Source of the DNA: Pardosa pseudoannulata
Taxonomy: Eukaryota > Arthropoda > Arachnida > Araneae > Lycosidae
DNA length: 64,000 nucleotides
Direction of reading: 5' to 3'
Assembly (NCBI GenBank): GCA_032207245.1
Contig: CM063507.1
Coordinates: 94,118,046-94,182,045, forward strand
Shown: one piece after another, positions 1 to 61,086 of the stretch
Position numbering within the stretch: the stretch's first letter is position 1
How the letters are laid out: each line of letters starts with the position of its first letter
The notes under the pieces: model-generated
Told to the model about the DNA's origin: nothing
The model's input: the letters and a program-made list of their open reading frames with translations, nothing else
The model's database searches: none
Made by a program: the position numbers and the translations under genes

Positions 1-600
1 TGCCAGATATTCTCTACATACAGAGTTCCAACCAATGTGCTGACTGACTGAAATTTGACTAGAATTAGAATGAAAAATGGCAGCACTGACACCAAGCACC
101 ACAAGTGCCAATGAGCATCATTACCATAAACCACTTAATTATTACTTGGTGAGTCTACAAAACTGACAAGTTTGATTTAAAATACCACAGAGTGTAAATG
201 CATCTCTACCCTGCATTCATTTGCCTATATGTAGAGAGCATCACATTTTCATAGTACATATTTCTGATCACCAAGTTTAATTTATTCATTTACTTTTTGA
301 TTCACAGAAACAGGCATGAAAATAGACAATGACAAAAAAAAACTGAACTTCCCCGGGTGATGATTACATTTTCTCTTACATAAATCTTTTTTACAATATG
401 ATTCAGTACTACATACAGAAATGTTGCGCTTCTTCAAGCATTTTGGAGCAATTTTTGGAGCAGCAAAACAAAATTTGTAGTAGGAGAACGAATTTTCGTA
501 GCAGCCAAAATGCACATTTGGAGCAGGATAGTGTTTTTGTAGCAGTTAAACTAACAATTTAAAGAATAAACCGTAGTTTTTGAGGAGTCTGCCTAATAAT

Positions 601-931
601 TTAGAATGATTGGATGGTAGCATTTGGAGCAGCCAAATATTCAATAACTGCTGATATGGTTTGTTGGTTTGGTACATGCAATATATAGTACGTAATTGCT
701 ATAGTACGTTGAGCCAATCGGAAAGGAAGTGAATCAGTATGCATAGTCATATCTCCACCAGCATACATCTCAGCGAAAACATGCGGTAGAAGATACTGAT
801 TTCGACCAGGACTACAATCCCCCCCCCATTTTCCAATCACGATTTCTCGATAGATTTGCATCAATCTCAGAAACAGTCCTAAAGGCTGTGAAAAAAGCGG
901 ATTTCCGCTTAAAAGCAGAAAACTTTCATGC
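601..931 (-). CDS. Unrecognised open reading frame, possible 3'-terminal exon
   Basis: A minus-strand frame stays open for about 110 codons and ends in TAA at 603-601. Read as a terminal exon it starts after a good acceptor (pyrimidine-rich TTTTCTGCAG, AG at 933-932). The frame also continues open upstream to an ATG at 1008, giving 135 residues. Composition is more protein-like than its surroundings, with blocks such as GNPLFSQPLGLFLRLMQIY and LPHVFAEMYAGGDM, and it contains a run of eight G. A minus-strand AATAAA lies near 286-281. I do not recognise the family, and I see no partner exon on the minus strand before the ELL start. It could be the last exon of a neighbouring gene, a retrocopy or transposon coding sequence. 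Coding status is uncertain. Confidence 0.35.
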
Positions 932-1124
932 CTGCAGAAAACATTACTGATCTGTAAAAATATACATATTTTGATGACAATAAGGATTTTTTTACACATA
1001 TTTTCCATAACATGGTAGTACTAATGCTAAATCAAGTTTCGAGACTCCCTCTTTTAAAAAAATTAGGACAGAATTTTAAAACACATGATTTCAATCACCA
1101 TTTTACACACACACATTAGTATTT

Positions 1125-1617
1125 CTTTAAAGCAGGGTTGTTCAAACTACGACTTGCCGGAAGGTTTTATCTGGCTCGCGGGTAGAATTTTAAGTTGCTG
1201 GTCAGAGGCAAATTAATAGAAATATATATTTATACATTATATATTCATCTCCTTTTCTACTTTGCTTAAATATTATCTCACGCCCAGAAGATCAGCAGTA
1301 TGTTTGCTTCTTATATATTCTTATATGTGAACAAGTGTTTTCAACTTTGAACCTTATAAAGAATAATTTCAGAAGTAGACTGACAGATGAGCATTTAGCA
1401 TCGTTCCTTGAAATCAGTACATCTCACTTCGAACCTCAGTATAAGGAACTTTTAAAAATGAAATCGCAATTTCATTCATCTCATTAACGTATTTAAACCA
1501 TTAGGTACTTTTATATTGTTTTTAAAATTTTAGAAAAATTTATCTTGGACCGCCAAATTTATTTTCTTTCGAATTTAGGCCCATAGCCGAAAAAATTTGT
1601 CCATCCCTGCTTTAAAG
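1125..1617 (+). mobile_element. hAT DNA transposon remnant with 8-bp target duplication
   Basis: The element spans 1133-1609 and begins CAGGGTTG and ends ATCCCTG. It is flanked on both sides by CTTTAAAG (1125-1132 and 1610-1617), which is an 8-bp duplication as expected of hAT. Positions 1329-1487 encode 52 residues plus stop that match the C-terminal part of a hAT transposase (EQVFSTLNLIKNNFRSRL, then LTDEHLASFLEIS). Everything upstream of that tail is deleted, so it is non-autonomous. A related inverted fragment is at 6110-6300. Confidence 0.85.
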
Positions 1618-2680
1618 TAAATTGAACTAGAATTTAATATTTAATAAATATTAAAATTTAAATTTAATATTCCACCTAAAATTTTAAATATTAATTCATT
1701 ATAAAGGGAGCTATCTCAAGAATTCCAACAAAATATTATAGTAGGATGCGGTAAAAAAATAAAATTCTAAAGTATATTGTTTCATCTCTCAGTTGTACGT
1801 AGTTTTTAATAATACCTTACAATTTTATAATGGTTTACGATCTATTATAGTAACAACACAGCAAGTCGGCAAAATTATAAAAATACCTCATTAAGATGTA
1901 GTCAACAAGATTTGAGCATTATATTCTACTATAGAAAACCTAAGAAACATGCAAAATATAAAGACAAAAATTTTAAACGAAAAATCACAAGGATAATTAT
2001 CAGCTTAAATTTGTCTAAGAGAGGTAGTGCAATATGTAGAGACCACTGGTGAACAAGAAGGTTATAATTTACTTTTTTGATATTATATCAATAATTTCAA
2101 CTTATTGATAATAGACATCTTAACATAATCAGCAATTTCGTTTTTAAAAACCTTAATTTAGAAGTTTTACTTACTTAAATATCAAAAGTCAAATATGTCT
2201 TCTGATAAACACAAAAAAAGATTGAAAAATATGAATAATCCTCAATAATCTTAGCAAAGGGATTCCAATGCAATAACACGATAACACGTGCTCAGAGAAT
2301 ATTTCAGTAGCATAAAAGTAGCAGCTGTTATTTTGGATTGTATATTTGGTTCAATTATTATTTCTTTTTCTTTTGCCCTTCCCCTTGCTGTGCTTACTTT
2401 GGAGCAACAATAGTAAATAGTATAATAATTTTACAACTGCACACGATCAAGGACCCCCAAAATAATCATGTCAATTTCCACGGATTCAAATCACTACTAC
2501 TTTCGTTATTGTATCTAATAGAAGAAACTTTGCTCTATGGTCTAATATTTTGATTCGTTCATCTAGTAATCATTCTTAAACTGATTCATTAATTTGACCG
2601 GTTCTCTCTCAAACTACGCCGTATTGTTCGTTCGTTACTTTTGTTATTAATGGACTCGATTTTGTTAGATGAGCAGCTTC
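1618..2680. other. AT-rich upstream flank of ELL
   Basis: No coding frame, transposon end or RNA gene could be supported here. The sequence is AT-rich with scattered short runs and leads into the presumed ELL promoter. Confidence 0.5.
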
Positions 2681-2712
2681 ATAAAATCCCAATGTTTAAC
2701 TAATGTTCAGTT
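2681..2712 (+). promoter_or_regulatory. Candidate ELL core promoter
   Basis: A TATA-like ATAAAA at 2681-2686 lies about 28 bp upstream of an arthropod-type initiator TCAGTT (A at 2709). That would give a 5' leader of about 47 nt before the ELL ATG at 2756. Inferred from spacing alone; AT-rich DNA yields such matches by chance. Confidence 0.3.
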
Positions 2713-2755
2713 GTCTGGATACTATTAATTTTAATAGTTGATAGTTTTAAGAAAA

Positions 2756-51686
<48,931 letters not shown>

Positions 51687-53319
51687 CCATTAATTACTTG
51701 GCATTTTGATTTTATTAAGTAAAATCATTTTTTAATTAAGTCTTTCAGAGAATTATAAAACTGAAACATGTGGAAGTTTCAAACTGAATGCCTTATGTGA
51801 AATAACTATATATATTTTTTTAATTACTTTCAACAATTTACTTTTTTTCTCTAATTATCTAAAAGAAAAGTATTTAATAGTACTGTTATATGCAGATTTT
51901 TGGCTTTGTTTCTAAATACATTTTACTTATTTTTCATTTCTCTGTTGTCATTTTGTGTGAAATTTCATTTGTATTTATTAAGATTCCTTTTTCTTTATAT
52001 GTTAAAAGGTACTTGAAACATTTTTGGTTATATCCATGTTAATCACAGTTTGCCAAAAGATATTCATATAATATTTTTGTTTCTTTTGTAAGTTAATTTA
52101 AAATCTCACTTTGCCTTCTCAGTAACCAATCCTAAAATTGCATTATATGTTTATATATATGATTATTTGTTGAGAAAGTCTGGAAGAAGCCATAAAAATA
52201 GCAAATGTATCAGGAAAAGTAGTTGCAAACAATATGTAATATGTATTTTTGCAGTATTATTTTATATGTAAAATGTTTTTAAGGTAAAAGTTTTTTTATA
52301 CTTTTTCCAATCTGTTCAAATCAGCTGAAATAATGCATTTGATATCATACTGAAAATAAATTTAAGATTTTCTTCTTTATTGAGTACTAGATGTAGCAAA
52401 TGGCTGTGACACTGGTCGTTGATTCTTCAAGTTTAAGTTCCAGTGTTAACATGCATGTTTATACCCATTTCAAATCACTATCAAGAAACAGTACCTAATA
52501 CTTTTTTTTCTTTTTAAGGCTAAAAATAAATGTAAAATTTAAGTATTGGTAAATTACTGCTGTAACCCATTTATTGTCATATTACCAATGTTTTCAACAA
52601 ATACAGGCATCTTAAGAATATAGTGTAAATTATCATAATTTATTTATTTAACTTTGGATAGTTTGAATCTTTCCATATTTTCTTGAATGTTTCAATAAAA
52701 ATGATTCTTTACTACTATAACACACATATAAATATTATATATGTAATTTTTCTATTATTTTTTTTAATTAAAGTATTGTGGAAAGTGTCCCCAAAATGTC
52801 AGAAAATGGACATTAGGCAATTTAGTAGACACCCTGTATATATATGTGTGTGTGTGTGTATGTATAGCTGACAAAATTGCCCTGTTTATTCAATATTATG
52901 GTTTATCAGCAATTGCAATTTTGTTGCATAATAATGAATTGTTGAATAGGTCTATTTAGCTACAGAAAAATACATGTTTATATTTTTATATGTGTGTATA
53001 GAGTGTACCTGTAACATGAAAATGAAAATTGTTATAACTTATTGTTTGTTAGTTATGTAACAAAAGATTTTTTTTAAGGAAAAATTGGAAATTTTGTAAA
53101 GAAAGATTTGTTTTGCTTTTTCATATAAGGCACTATTTTATCACATAAATTTTGCTCTTTAATTAGAAGTTTTTCACACTATAAAGAATTATTATATTTG
53201 TCATCTTTCATAAATAACATCCTTATAATAATTGTAACTTTACCTCTAAAAATATCAATTTTACTCTATATCAATGTTTGATTTCTGCTCTTACAGTTTA
53301 GCTCGACTTAATGATTGTA
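51687..53319. other. ELL 3' UTR and downstream flank
   Basis: AT-rich. A possible SINE remnant is at about 52390-52480 (B-box-like AGTTTAAGTTCCAG). A short TG microsatellite is at 52848-52864. No gene was seen. Confidence 0.6.
52355..52360 (+). terminator. Candidate ELL polyadenylation signal
   Basis: The first canonical AATAAA after the ELL stop, about 670 nt downstream. Others follow near 52515 and 52695, so the used site cannot be fixed from sequence. Confidence 0.35.
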
Positions 53320-54080
53320 GTTTTATACAGGGCTTCGAACCGTAATTTTTTTTGTTCCGGTTCAACTAAAAAATTAATATCGGTTCAGTTCTTCAGTTCC
53401 GGTTTTTGCTCCGCCAAAAATAACTGTTTTCATTTCAGTTCCAAATGAATAATTTCATTTTATGTATATTCTTATTTGTACTAAAAATATTCTATCATAA
53501 ACAAAAAATGTAATTCTATCAAAATTTAGAAGATTTTATTCTTTTTTTAATTGGTACACTATGTGAATTGATACAAACAGCAGGTACGATAAGAGCGGCG
53601 AGCATTGGCATTGTTATCCATTATCAAAATCGCATTTGACAACTAGGTTCATGATTACCCACATTCATCGTTTGACTCTCACATCGTGCACTTGGCCTTG
53701 CAATAATTATGTAAAAAATATATTATTTATTTAACATATGAAAATTGCCTCTAATTATTAATATATCTTCTAACGTGGTTTCACTGAGATTACTTCTGTT
53801 GTCTCGGAGAATAAATTTCAAACCTGAAAACGCTCTTTCAACACTAACTTGTGTAGCTGGAGCTGCCAAAACCACCATTGCAATCTTATACAAGTGCGGA
53901 TATGTAATTATAAAGTTGACGTTAAATTAGAAAATATTGATAAGTTGGTAACAGTAACAAAATGACTGAAAGATATATCGAACAGAAATTAACCGATATT
54001 TTTTCCGGTTTTCGTTCCGACCAAAATAACGGTTTTTTCCGGTTTTTGGTTCAGTTCCGGTTCGAAGCCCTGGTTTTATA
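53320..54080 (-). mobile_element. hAT element with transposase C-terminus
   Basis: Element 53328-54072 (745 bp) with ends CAGGGCTTCGAACCG and CGGTTCGAAGCCCTG, perfect 15-bp inverted repeats. GTTTTATA duplicates at 53320-53327 and 54073-54080. On the minus strand, ending at TAA 53725-53723, an open segment encodes the hAT dimerisation tail (TQVSVERAFSGLKFIL, LEDILIIRGN). The rest of the transposase is deleted. Confidence 0.93.
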
Positions 54081-54245
54081 TAATCTCTGATTACATCTTA
54101 AATAATTTTTTAAAAGAATATTGCAAATAATTGCTTTATAAATCTATAGGTATAGATATTATTACTATAAATTAAACTAAAGCATCAGTCAAAATTTAAC
54201 AGTATTTATCGTCTCTTCTAGGAGTTTTGTTGTGAATTTCCTCAG

Positions 54246-54251
<6 letters not shown>

Positions 54252-54283
<32 letters not shown>
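54252..54283. repeat. Poly-A tract of about 32
   Basis: Uninterrupted A run; may be a retroposon tail, but no element body was recognised upstream. Confidence 0.9.
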
Positions 54284-54287
<4 letters not shown>

Positions 54288-54792
54288 CACCTTTGTTAAC
54301 AAATATCTTTCAAAATAATTTTGACAGCTATGTGTTTTAGAGCATCATAAGAGGGAAAAAATTCCTCTTGTTTAGTTTTTGAACGTTGAAACAATTTGCT
54401 ATGTTTTAGCTTTTTCTTCAATTAGATTAGTTAATTAGTATTTTTTAATTTATTATACAGAATGAGCTGTTAATAAAAGAAGACTATATGTTTTATAGTT
54501 TTCATTGCAAATTTTAATTAATGGAAACCTGAATGATTATTAAAAATTTATTAATTAGATATATATAGTTGCCTACCATTTACTATATGCATGAATTTTC
54601 TTAACTCATAGACATTACTTTCCTGTTTCTTTTTCATAATATCAATTCAATTCCCATCAAATGAGTATATTTTCTGAGATAAAGCCAACACAAATGTGAT
54701 ATTAAAGGGTTTTCTCCCCTTTTTGCCAGTCATATAGTTCCTGATTGTAAATTATCTCAACTGATTTGTGTACACTGCTGTATGATATCCAT

Positions 54793-54803
54793 TGTGTGTG
54801 TGT

Positions 54804-54861
<58 letters not shown>
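54793..54861. repeat. (TG)n(TA)n microsatellite
   Basis: A short GTGTGT block followed by about 54 bp of TA. Confidence 0.95.
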
Positions 54862-54864
<3 letters not shown>

Positions 54865-55064
54865 AATTTTGGGAGAAATCTGTATCCCAGCATATAAGTT
54901 TCATTTTTGTTAAGCCATCCATTCATTTCAGTGCTTCCAAATAAAATTTTTATTCAACTTGTTTTATTTGAGTTTTATTAATTTTAATAAAGTTAGTTTT
55001 CTTAAATGTCAGAAGCTTATCTTGTTATAGATTGTATCATTTTTAAGTTAAAAGTATTTGAACA

Positions 55065-55829
55065 TACAGTTAAACCTGTCTATCTCGAATCTCTTGGAAG
55101 TAAAAAAAAAAAATGCGAGATACACAGGTTTTATGAAAATTTCTTTACTCACTAAAAAAGATTGAAAATTTGAAGTACTTTTAATTTTATTTACATTTCA
55201 TTGTTTTGCAGCCTTTTTCGAAGTTCTTTTGTGTGATGTCATTGCTTTTCATGATAGTAAAATAGTACTGGGCGGAATTCCAAATTTAGTGGCGACTACG
55301 CTTTTCTTCATAGAAGAGTTTTCCTTCAAAAATGACAGAATTTCCTTTTTTTTTTTTTTTTTTTTTTTCGATGGTTAAAACATTCAATTTTCTTTTAACA
55401 CCTACCACTTTTAGCTCTAAAATTGAGACAGCAAGTTGCGAGATGATGCTTTAGTCATTCGGCTATAGACTGAGAACCAGTTCTATTTCCAAACAAAATT
55501 TCTCCCGTCTCCTATTCCTCCCTCCTCAACCTCGATCCCTTATTATTCCAGAGCAGAGAATCCGATTTTAGTACAATTCCCACCGAGTCCCTGACCAAAT
55601 AACCAAAAACTAGAAGTGTATTTCCTGGAAATGGGAACTTGTGCGGTTATCAACGCAATAAGGCTCTAAACTGGAATGTTGTGTTTCTTACGAAAATTCG
55701 AGATAGACAGGTTTGGGAAAAAATAATTGGAGATAGGTTTGGAAAATACGTTAAATTTTTATTGAAAATGTAGGAAAATTGAAAAAATTCGACATAGACA
55801 GGTTTTCAAGATAGACAGGTTTGACTGTA
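55065..55829. mobile_element. pogo/Tigger-like element, family 1, copy 2
   Basis: Element 55067-55827 (761 bp), TA-flanked, with ends CAGTTAAACCTGTCTATCTC and GATAGACAGGTTTGACTG. It matches 38951-39774 at both ends and through the CCTGGAAATGGGAACTTG block. A later insertion sits inside it (55345-55480). Confidence 0.88.
55345..55480 (-). mobile_element. SINE-like insertion inside pogo element
   Basis: On the minus strand a tRNA-like head (GCCGAATGACTAAAGCATC with a B-box-like CTCAATTTTAGAG) is followed by a body and an A-rich tail, seen as a T run at 55347-55368 on the + strand. The matching pogo copy at 38951 lacks it. The duplication was not resolved. Confidence 0.55.
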
Positions 55830-55939
55830 TATATAATCAGGGGTTATTGGGCTTGGGGGTACCCCAGAATTCTGGGTTTGGAATTCTTCTGGGATGTTTG
55901 TTTAATAGATTCATAGTAAAAACATTTAAGATTCGGACC

Positions 55940-56520
55940 CGACTGCACCACCCACCATGGAGTCCAACAAGGGGACGCAGGATTCTGCACCAATGCTAGC
56001 TGGGTCAATACGGTCACATCAACAGACTGATCACTTGAACTGTAGCAGACAATCAAGTCTAGTCCACCAGCCGCTTGATACGCACCAGAACCCCCCCTCC
56101 CCTCGTTTACTCGAAGACTATGCCAAAGCAATGTATTGAAGATTCCCACGTAAATGCCATTCAGATGATTTCTCTACGAGAAAGCCCCTCAATTACCAAG
56201 ATCCCCATTTCCGAGGACTTGCGTATCCATGCACGGCAAACACGTGGGCAGTTTAGATGCCAAGAGACAGTACAGAGGAAACAGCTTCTCAAGGAGTGCC
56301 CTCACCTCAAATGAGGAAACCGCAATGAGGGGAAAGATAAGAATAAAGTAAAAGGGAAGAGGAGAGTAGGAAAAAAAGAGATACCAAGATCGCTGAGGTA
56401 CTTCGGGATTGCGAGACCCGTGTTTACCTGAAGTAGGTAAACCCCCTGAGGGGATGATCTGATGGAATGAAGTTTATTCCCTGTGTCCATGTTCCCTTCA
56501 TCATTCTAGCAGTCCCATAT
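55940..56520. repeat. Unclassified dispersed repeat, copy 1
   Basis: About 560 bp similar along its length to 57795-58330. Shared landmarks are CCAACAAGGGGA, GATTCCC, TTTCCGAG, GAGGAAACCGCA and GGTAAACCCC-TGAGGGGAT. GC content is higher than the surroundings. It could be a LINE 3' region or a long terminal repeat; no coding or ends were identified. The sequence after it to 56795 may belong to the same element. Confidence 0.75.
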
Positions 56521-56787
56521 AATTACGGAGTTGGCAGACAATTCTACTTGCCTCGAGGAGAGACCTACGACAGATACCACCGAACCTTCACTTGCCCGTT
56601 ATGGTAGACGTGTCAGATTTTTTGTTTGATTTGTGGTGTAACGTTATCACTGAAAGGAGGGTACTATGGTGCACGCATACTCCATGGCCTCGGACTGCTG
56701 CAGAACATTGACTAAAACTGCCAGTTGGAGAGGCCAAGGCAGAGAACAATAGACTATCAGACACTGACTGTGGTCTGTGATACTGTA

Positions 56788-57613
56788 GTTACGAGTAGAG
56801 TTGTGAGCAGTGGGAAAAAACCGGGTTTTTTGGGAAGAGAATTTTGAAAATTTCCAAAACATGAGAATTTTGAAGTTGCCAATTCCTATGACACAATGAA
56901 AACCACCCTTTTTTTGTTTTTGTTGTAGACCTCAAAAGTTGATGTTTTCACAAAATTGAACTATTATATGCTATGAAAAAAAATTGAATAATTGGGCTTA
57001 ACTAACTATATTTGTCAAGGTATCATGTTTAGCATGAAAGTATGAGTATTTTTTTCATTTGAGAAATATCCAATATTTTTATTATTACATAAATATTAGG
57101 CAATAATCTGTAGTGTCACAACACCCATAAATCATTATTTTTCTTGGATAACATCCCTTCTCTCTCTCTCTCATACATATATAATGAAGTTTAGCATAAG
57201 CAATCAACTTGTAAATGTTTAGCATAAAGCAATTTACATAATAAATAATGATCAAAAATAACCTATATAGTTATTATATTAACAATTAAAATTGAAGCAA
57301 CTAATTATGTGTTTGATAAGACTAACAGGGTAATTAATTACATAAGTACTACTATAAAATAATTTAAATGCTCATTGCTATTATTTCTTGAATATATATA
57401 TATATATATATATATATTGCCAAAAGTAAAAAAAAAAAAATCTCTTAGAAATAATATTCTAGTTTTTAAATAGCCTCTGTTAAAAAAAAAAATGTAAACA
57501 TTGTTAAAATGATTTCTTCCCAGAGCTCCCAAAATTCCATGTTTATTCCCCAAAATTCCCGGGTTTATTCCACCTCTTCAAAATTCCGGGTTTTTTACAT
57601 CTCTAGTTGTGAG
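56788..57613. mobile_element. hAT-like element with TAGAG ends
   Basis: Element 56796-57605 (810 bp) starts TAGAGTTG and ends ACATCTCTA. Subterminal AAAAAACCGGG and CCGGGTTTTTT repeats pair with each other. Flanks GTTACGAG (56788-56795) and GTTGTGAG (57606-57613) match at 6 of 8 positions, compatible with an aged hAT duplication. No coding was seen. Confidence 0.65.
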
Positions 57614-57794
57614 CTAACATATCTCGATGTATTTCTGTGATTTTAATATTTATTAAATGTGTGTGATGAGTATTCATAGCTTTCGTCATTTAGATGAACG
57701 TGTGTTTGACTGACTTATGTATATTCAATTCTATAGGTATGATATCTGCCCGTGAAATACGTGTATCATAAATCCATAACAAATAGAAAAACAT

Positions 57795-58330
57795 TTTGGG
57801 ACCCAACAAGGGGATGCATGATTTTGCACCAGTGATAGTTGGGTCTATACGCTCACAGTTGTCAGATTGATCATTGATCATAGTAGACGTCAGTTCACCA
57901 GCCAATTGTTACCTACCGGAACTTGTGTAACCCCCCTCCCGTTTACTAGAAGCCTAAGCAATATGTTGGAGATTCCCGCGAAAATGGAAATGTCATTCGG
58001 ATGATTCCATGTGAGGAAGCCCTCAATTATGCCAGGATCCCCCATTTCCGAGAACACAACTATCAACGCACGGTAAGCACGTTGGCAGTTTAGATATCAA
58101 GAGGAGGAGACAACAGAGTGTAAGCAGCTTCTGAAGAGATGCCCTCTCCTTACAGGAGGAAACCGCATTGAGGAAGAAAAAAAAATAATAAAATAGAAGG
58201 GAAGAGGCGAGTAGAAAAGAAATAAGATAAAAGATCAATGTCTCATCTCGGGATTGCGACACCATTATTTACTAAAAAAAGGTAAACCCCATGAGGGGAT
58301 CAAGCTGACTGGAAGAAGGATGAAAGCATA
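57795..58330. repeat. Unclassified dispersed repeat, copy 2
   Basis: Direct, diverged copy of 55940-56520, separated from it by about 1.3 kb, of which 0.8 kb is the hAT-like element. The direct orientation would suit long terminal repeats or two insertions of one family. Confidence 0.75.
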
Positions 58331-59399
58331 AACCAATAGAACATTATAACAAACTTTTCTTTTGCGGTTGTCATTCACTTACTAGATGCTTATACTCATG
58401 GGATAAGCATCTTTTAAAGCATAACAGTATTATCTTTTTTTTACTATAATTTGGTGATTAGGCTAATAATAGATGTTTAACATACAGGGCATAGCTATGG
58501 AAGTTCAAAATGGACTGATCTCCCACCCTTATATAGCCCCCCCCCCCAAACCATCCTCTTGGCTATGGTCTCGTGAAGAATGAATTTCCGGTGTTGGTTG
58601 CCATAGTTGTAGAAAGGTCTCTCTTTGTTACATCCAGGACTAAGCTCATCTTTGGCTTTCAATCCCAAAAACATTATATCTAATTTCTTTGCTTTCCTTG
58701 TGAAAAGATAACAATAATAATGATAGTAACAATAAAGTTGGTTAATATAAGTATTTATGGAAGTACATCAGGGGTAATTGTGTAACAGGGATTTCCTTAG
58801 AATTCTGGGGGTTTGAAATAATCTTTCGTACTGGGTTGAAATTTTCATCGTTTGAATTTAAAGAAGCAAAAATAGTCTTAAATAAACAAATTAAAAATGC
58901 TTCTCGTTAAGCGTTTATTACATGCGTTTCGGGTGCTGAAAACGAGTATTCTAGTACAGTACACATTTCTGGTCATCAGAGGGGAAATTATTCATTTGAA
59001 TTATGACCTTTAACTTTGGAATGAGTGTTAAATGATTACGTAAACGTAGCGTTGCAGTGACGTATTCTCGCGACTCGTGTGTGTGAGAGGGAAGCATCAA
59101 AGGTCATCAGAAGAATGTAGAAATAAATAATTGGAAGTTTTCTGAATAAATGGAATGGGATTGGCTAATTTCTGTTTCAAGAAAAAAGTAGTGAGTTAAA
59201 CGAGAGAAATGTTACAAATTGAACACGAAATAAGCAAAAGCTTCTCTTATGTCATTTGGCAACAGGGGAAGAAAATCAACAATGTGGTCGGTTTTATTCT
59301 ACTCTATTGATAGAATATGATTTGAGTGGGGAAACCCCAATGCCATCCTTTGATTTAAGGTTGAATTTAAATGATGTAAATAGTGTAATATAGTAGATG
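58331..59399. other. Flank without recognised features
   Basis: Mixed composition with a C run near 58539-58547 and some CpG-containing sequence near 59040-59080. I see no gene or transposon end that I can defend. Confidence 0.5.
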
Positions 59400-60279
59400 T
59401 ACAGTGATCCCTCGTTTTAGCGGTTAACGGGGACCAGAAACTTCCGCGAAAGCTGAAAAACCCCGTAGTAGGATTTGCCCCTAGGAATTTTCATGAATGC
59501 GGGTACACGGATGTTTTAAATATGTAAACAGTATTCATGCTTTACACATTTAAGACAAAAATTACAACAGTATAAGTATTTGCTTAAACGTGTCAGTGCT
59601 AATTAATAAGGTTAATTACAAAACCTTATACAGTAATAAACATTAATCATCATTGCTTTCTAAGAGAGGCGAAGAGACTTGTGTTGGTGGCGGAAGAGAG
59701 ACTCTCACTTGACTCGTAGAAGCTTTAGGGTCACTCGGACACTCTTCTGCTGGAGGTACTGAAGGTAGAGCGAGGGGACTTCAGCTTGGAGAGAAACATG
59801 GTGATGGGCAGTTGTTGTCTTTGTTTTTTCTTTTCCTTCAAAATTCCCTTGTACAAGGTTATAACCCCATCAACGCGATTGCTGAACTCGACAGCTCGAA
59901 CCATATTGTCGTCAATGTCTTGTCAACATCATGGACAAGACTGGCGAAATACAACAAGAGAAAATGCTAGGTGAGGTTGCGATAATGAGCAGACTATTAA
60001 CTCACAGGAATAAATTCACTCGTACTCTCATTGGTTGATGACTCACCGGAAACCAACCACGAGCCTTTATGAGAGCCCGTGGTATGTACTTTGGAGTATA
60101 CTCATTTCTTTGATATGCAGGGAAGAAACATTGCGGAGAGAAACAACGCTTCTTTCTGCAATGTGGCTGCCAACATGGTTGTATTTTTTCATTTTTATCT
60201 TTTAATGAATATTTTGGAAAAACCCGCGAAGCACTGAAGCCGCAAAACATGAAGCGCGAAGGGGCGAGGGAACACTGTA
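59400..60279. mobile_element. pogo/Tigger-like element, family 3
   Basis: Element 59402-60277 (876 bp), TA-flanked, beginning CAGTGATCCCTCG and ending CGAGGGAACACTG. The minus strand at about 59920-59650 encodes a Tigger-type transposase tail (LYKGILKEKKKQRQQLPITM, FLSKLKSPRST) followed by stops. GC content is higher than the other elements. Confidence 0.9.
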
Positions 60280-60792
60280 CTAATAAATAGTCATAGAAAA
60301 TTACTTTGAATCATTGAGTTTGAATTGAAATCGAAAGCTCTTCCAAAATAAAATATTGATGATTCAATCAGTGCTTTAGAACAAGAAAAGTTTAAAATTT
60401 CGTCATTTGTTTGATTCTGTTTTTGCTGTAAGTTTATATTGATCTTAGCCGTTATCTAGCCGAACGTCATGATTTTTTTTCACAATTTCGTCTTTTCAAT
60501 TGATTTTTTCAATGTTGAAGTATTTCAATGTAAAGGATGCAAAAATAAGTTCCGTAGGAATAGCTTAACATAGAAGATGTACGAAATGAAAAAATTGTAG
60601 TGTGAAACGAAAAAATTAGTGCTTCGATCTATGTTTTTGTGTGTCGTACATTTGTTTTAATTAAATATAGCAGCGAACGATTATTGTAGAACTTTAGTAC
60701 ACAAGAAGTCACGATATTCTGTGAAAAAATTCAAAAATATTGCAATTAATTTCGCAGTCAGCAACGATGTGATACGCAGTGATTAAAGCTGA

Positions 60793-60958
60793 ATTGTAGA
60801 TACGACTAGAAAAGCTAGGGCTAAAGCAATGGTGCTTTCATTTTTCGCAGAGTATTCTCTTTATTTATCTGTAGCACCTCATGTTATTGAGTTAACCAAA
60901 TGTTTAGCAAAGGAAAGATCTGCTCTGAATTCTGTAGAACTTACTCATATTCATTCAG
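60793..60958 (+). pseudogene. Transposase-like fragment, probably hAT
   Basis: An open + strand segment reads RKARAKAMVLSFFAEYSL, then VAPHVIELTKCLAKERSALN. This resembles the stretch before the catalytic core of hAT-type zinc-finger transposases (AEYNLPLSxAPHLxEL). It is closed upstream by a stop and breaks into a G-rich insert (GGGGGGGGGG near 60981-60990). Assignment is from memory of the family. Confidence 0.42.
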
Positions 60959-61086
60959 TGGCATACGCAGAATTTTTTCAAGGGGGGGGGGGAGTTCATA
61001 ATTTTCTAAAACTACTAAAAGAAATTCGAGTGTGTAATAAAGCACTCTTTTTTCCCTAATTTAGACAGCTAGACAATTTTGATCTT

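Noticed and set aside
55844..56314. Several short frames on both strands
   Set aside because: They lie in the dispersed repeat, are not preserved in its second copy at 57795-58330 and match nothing I know.
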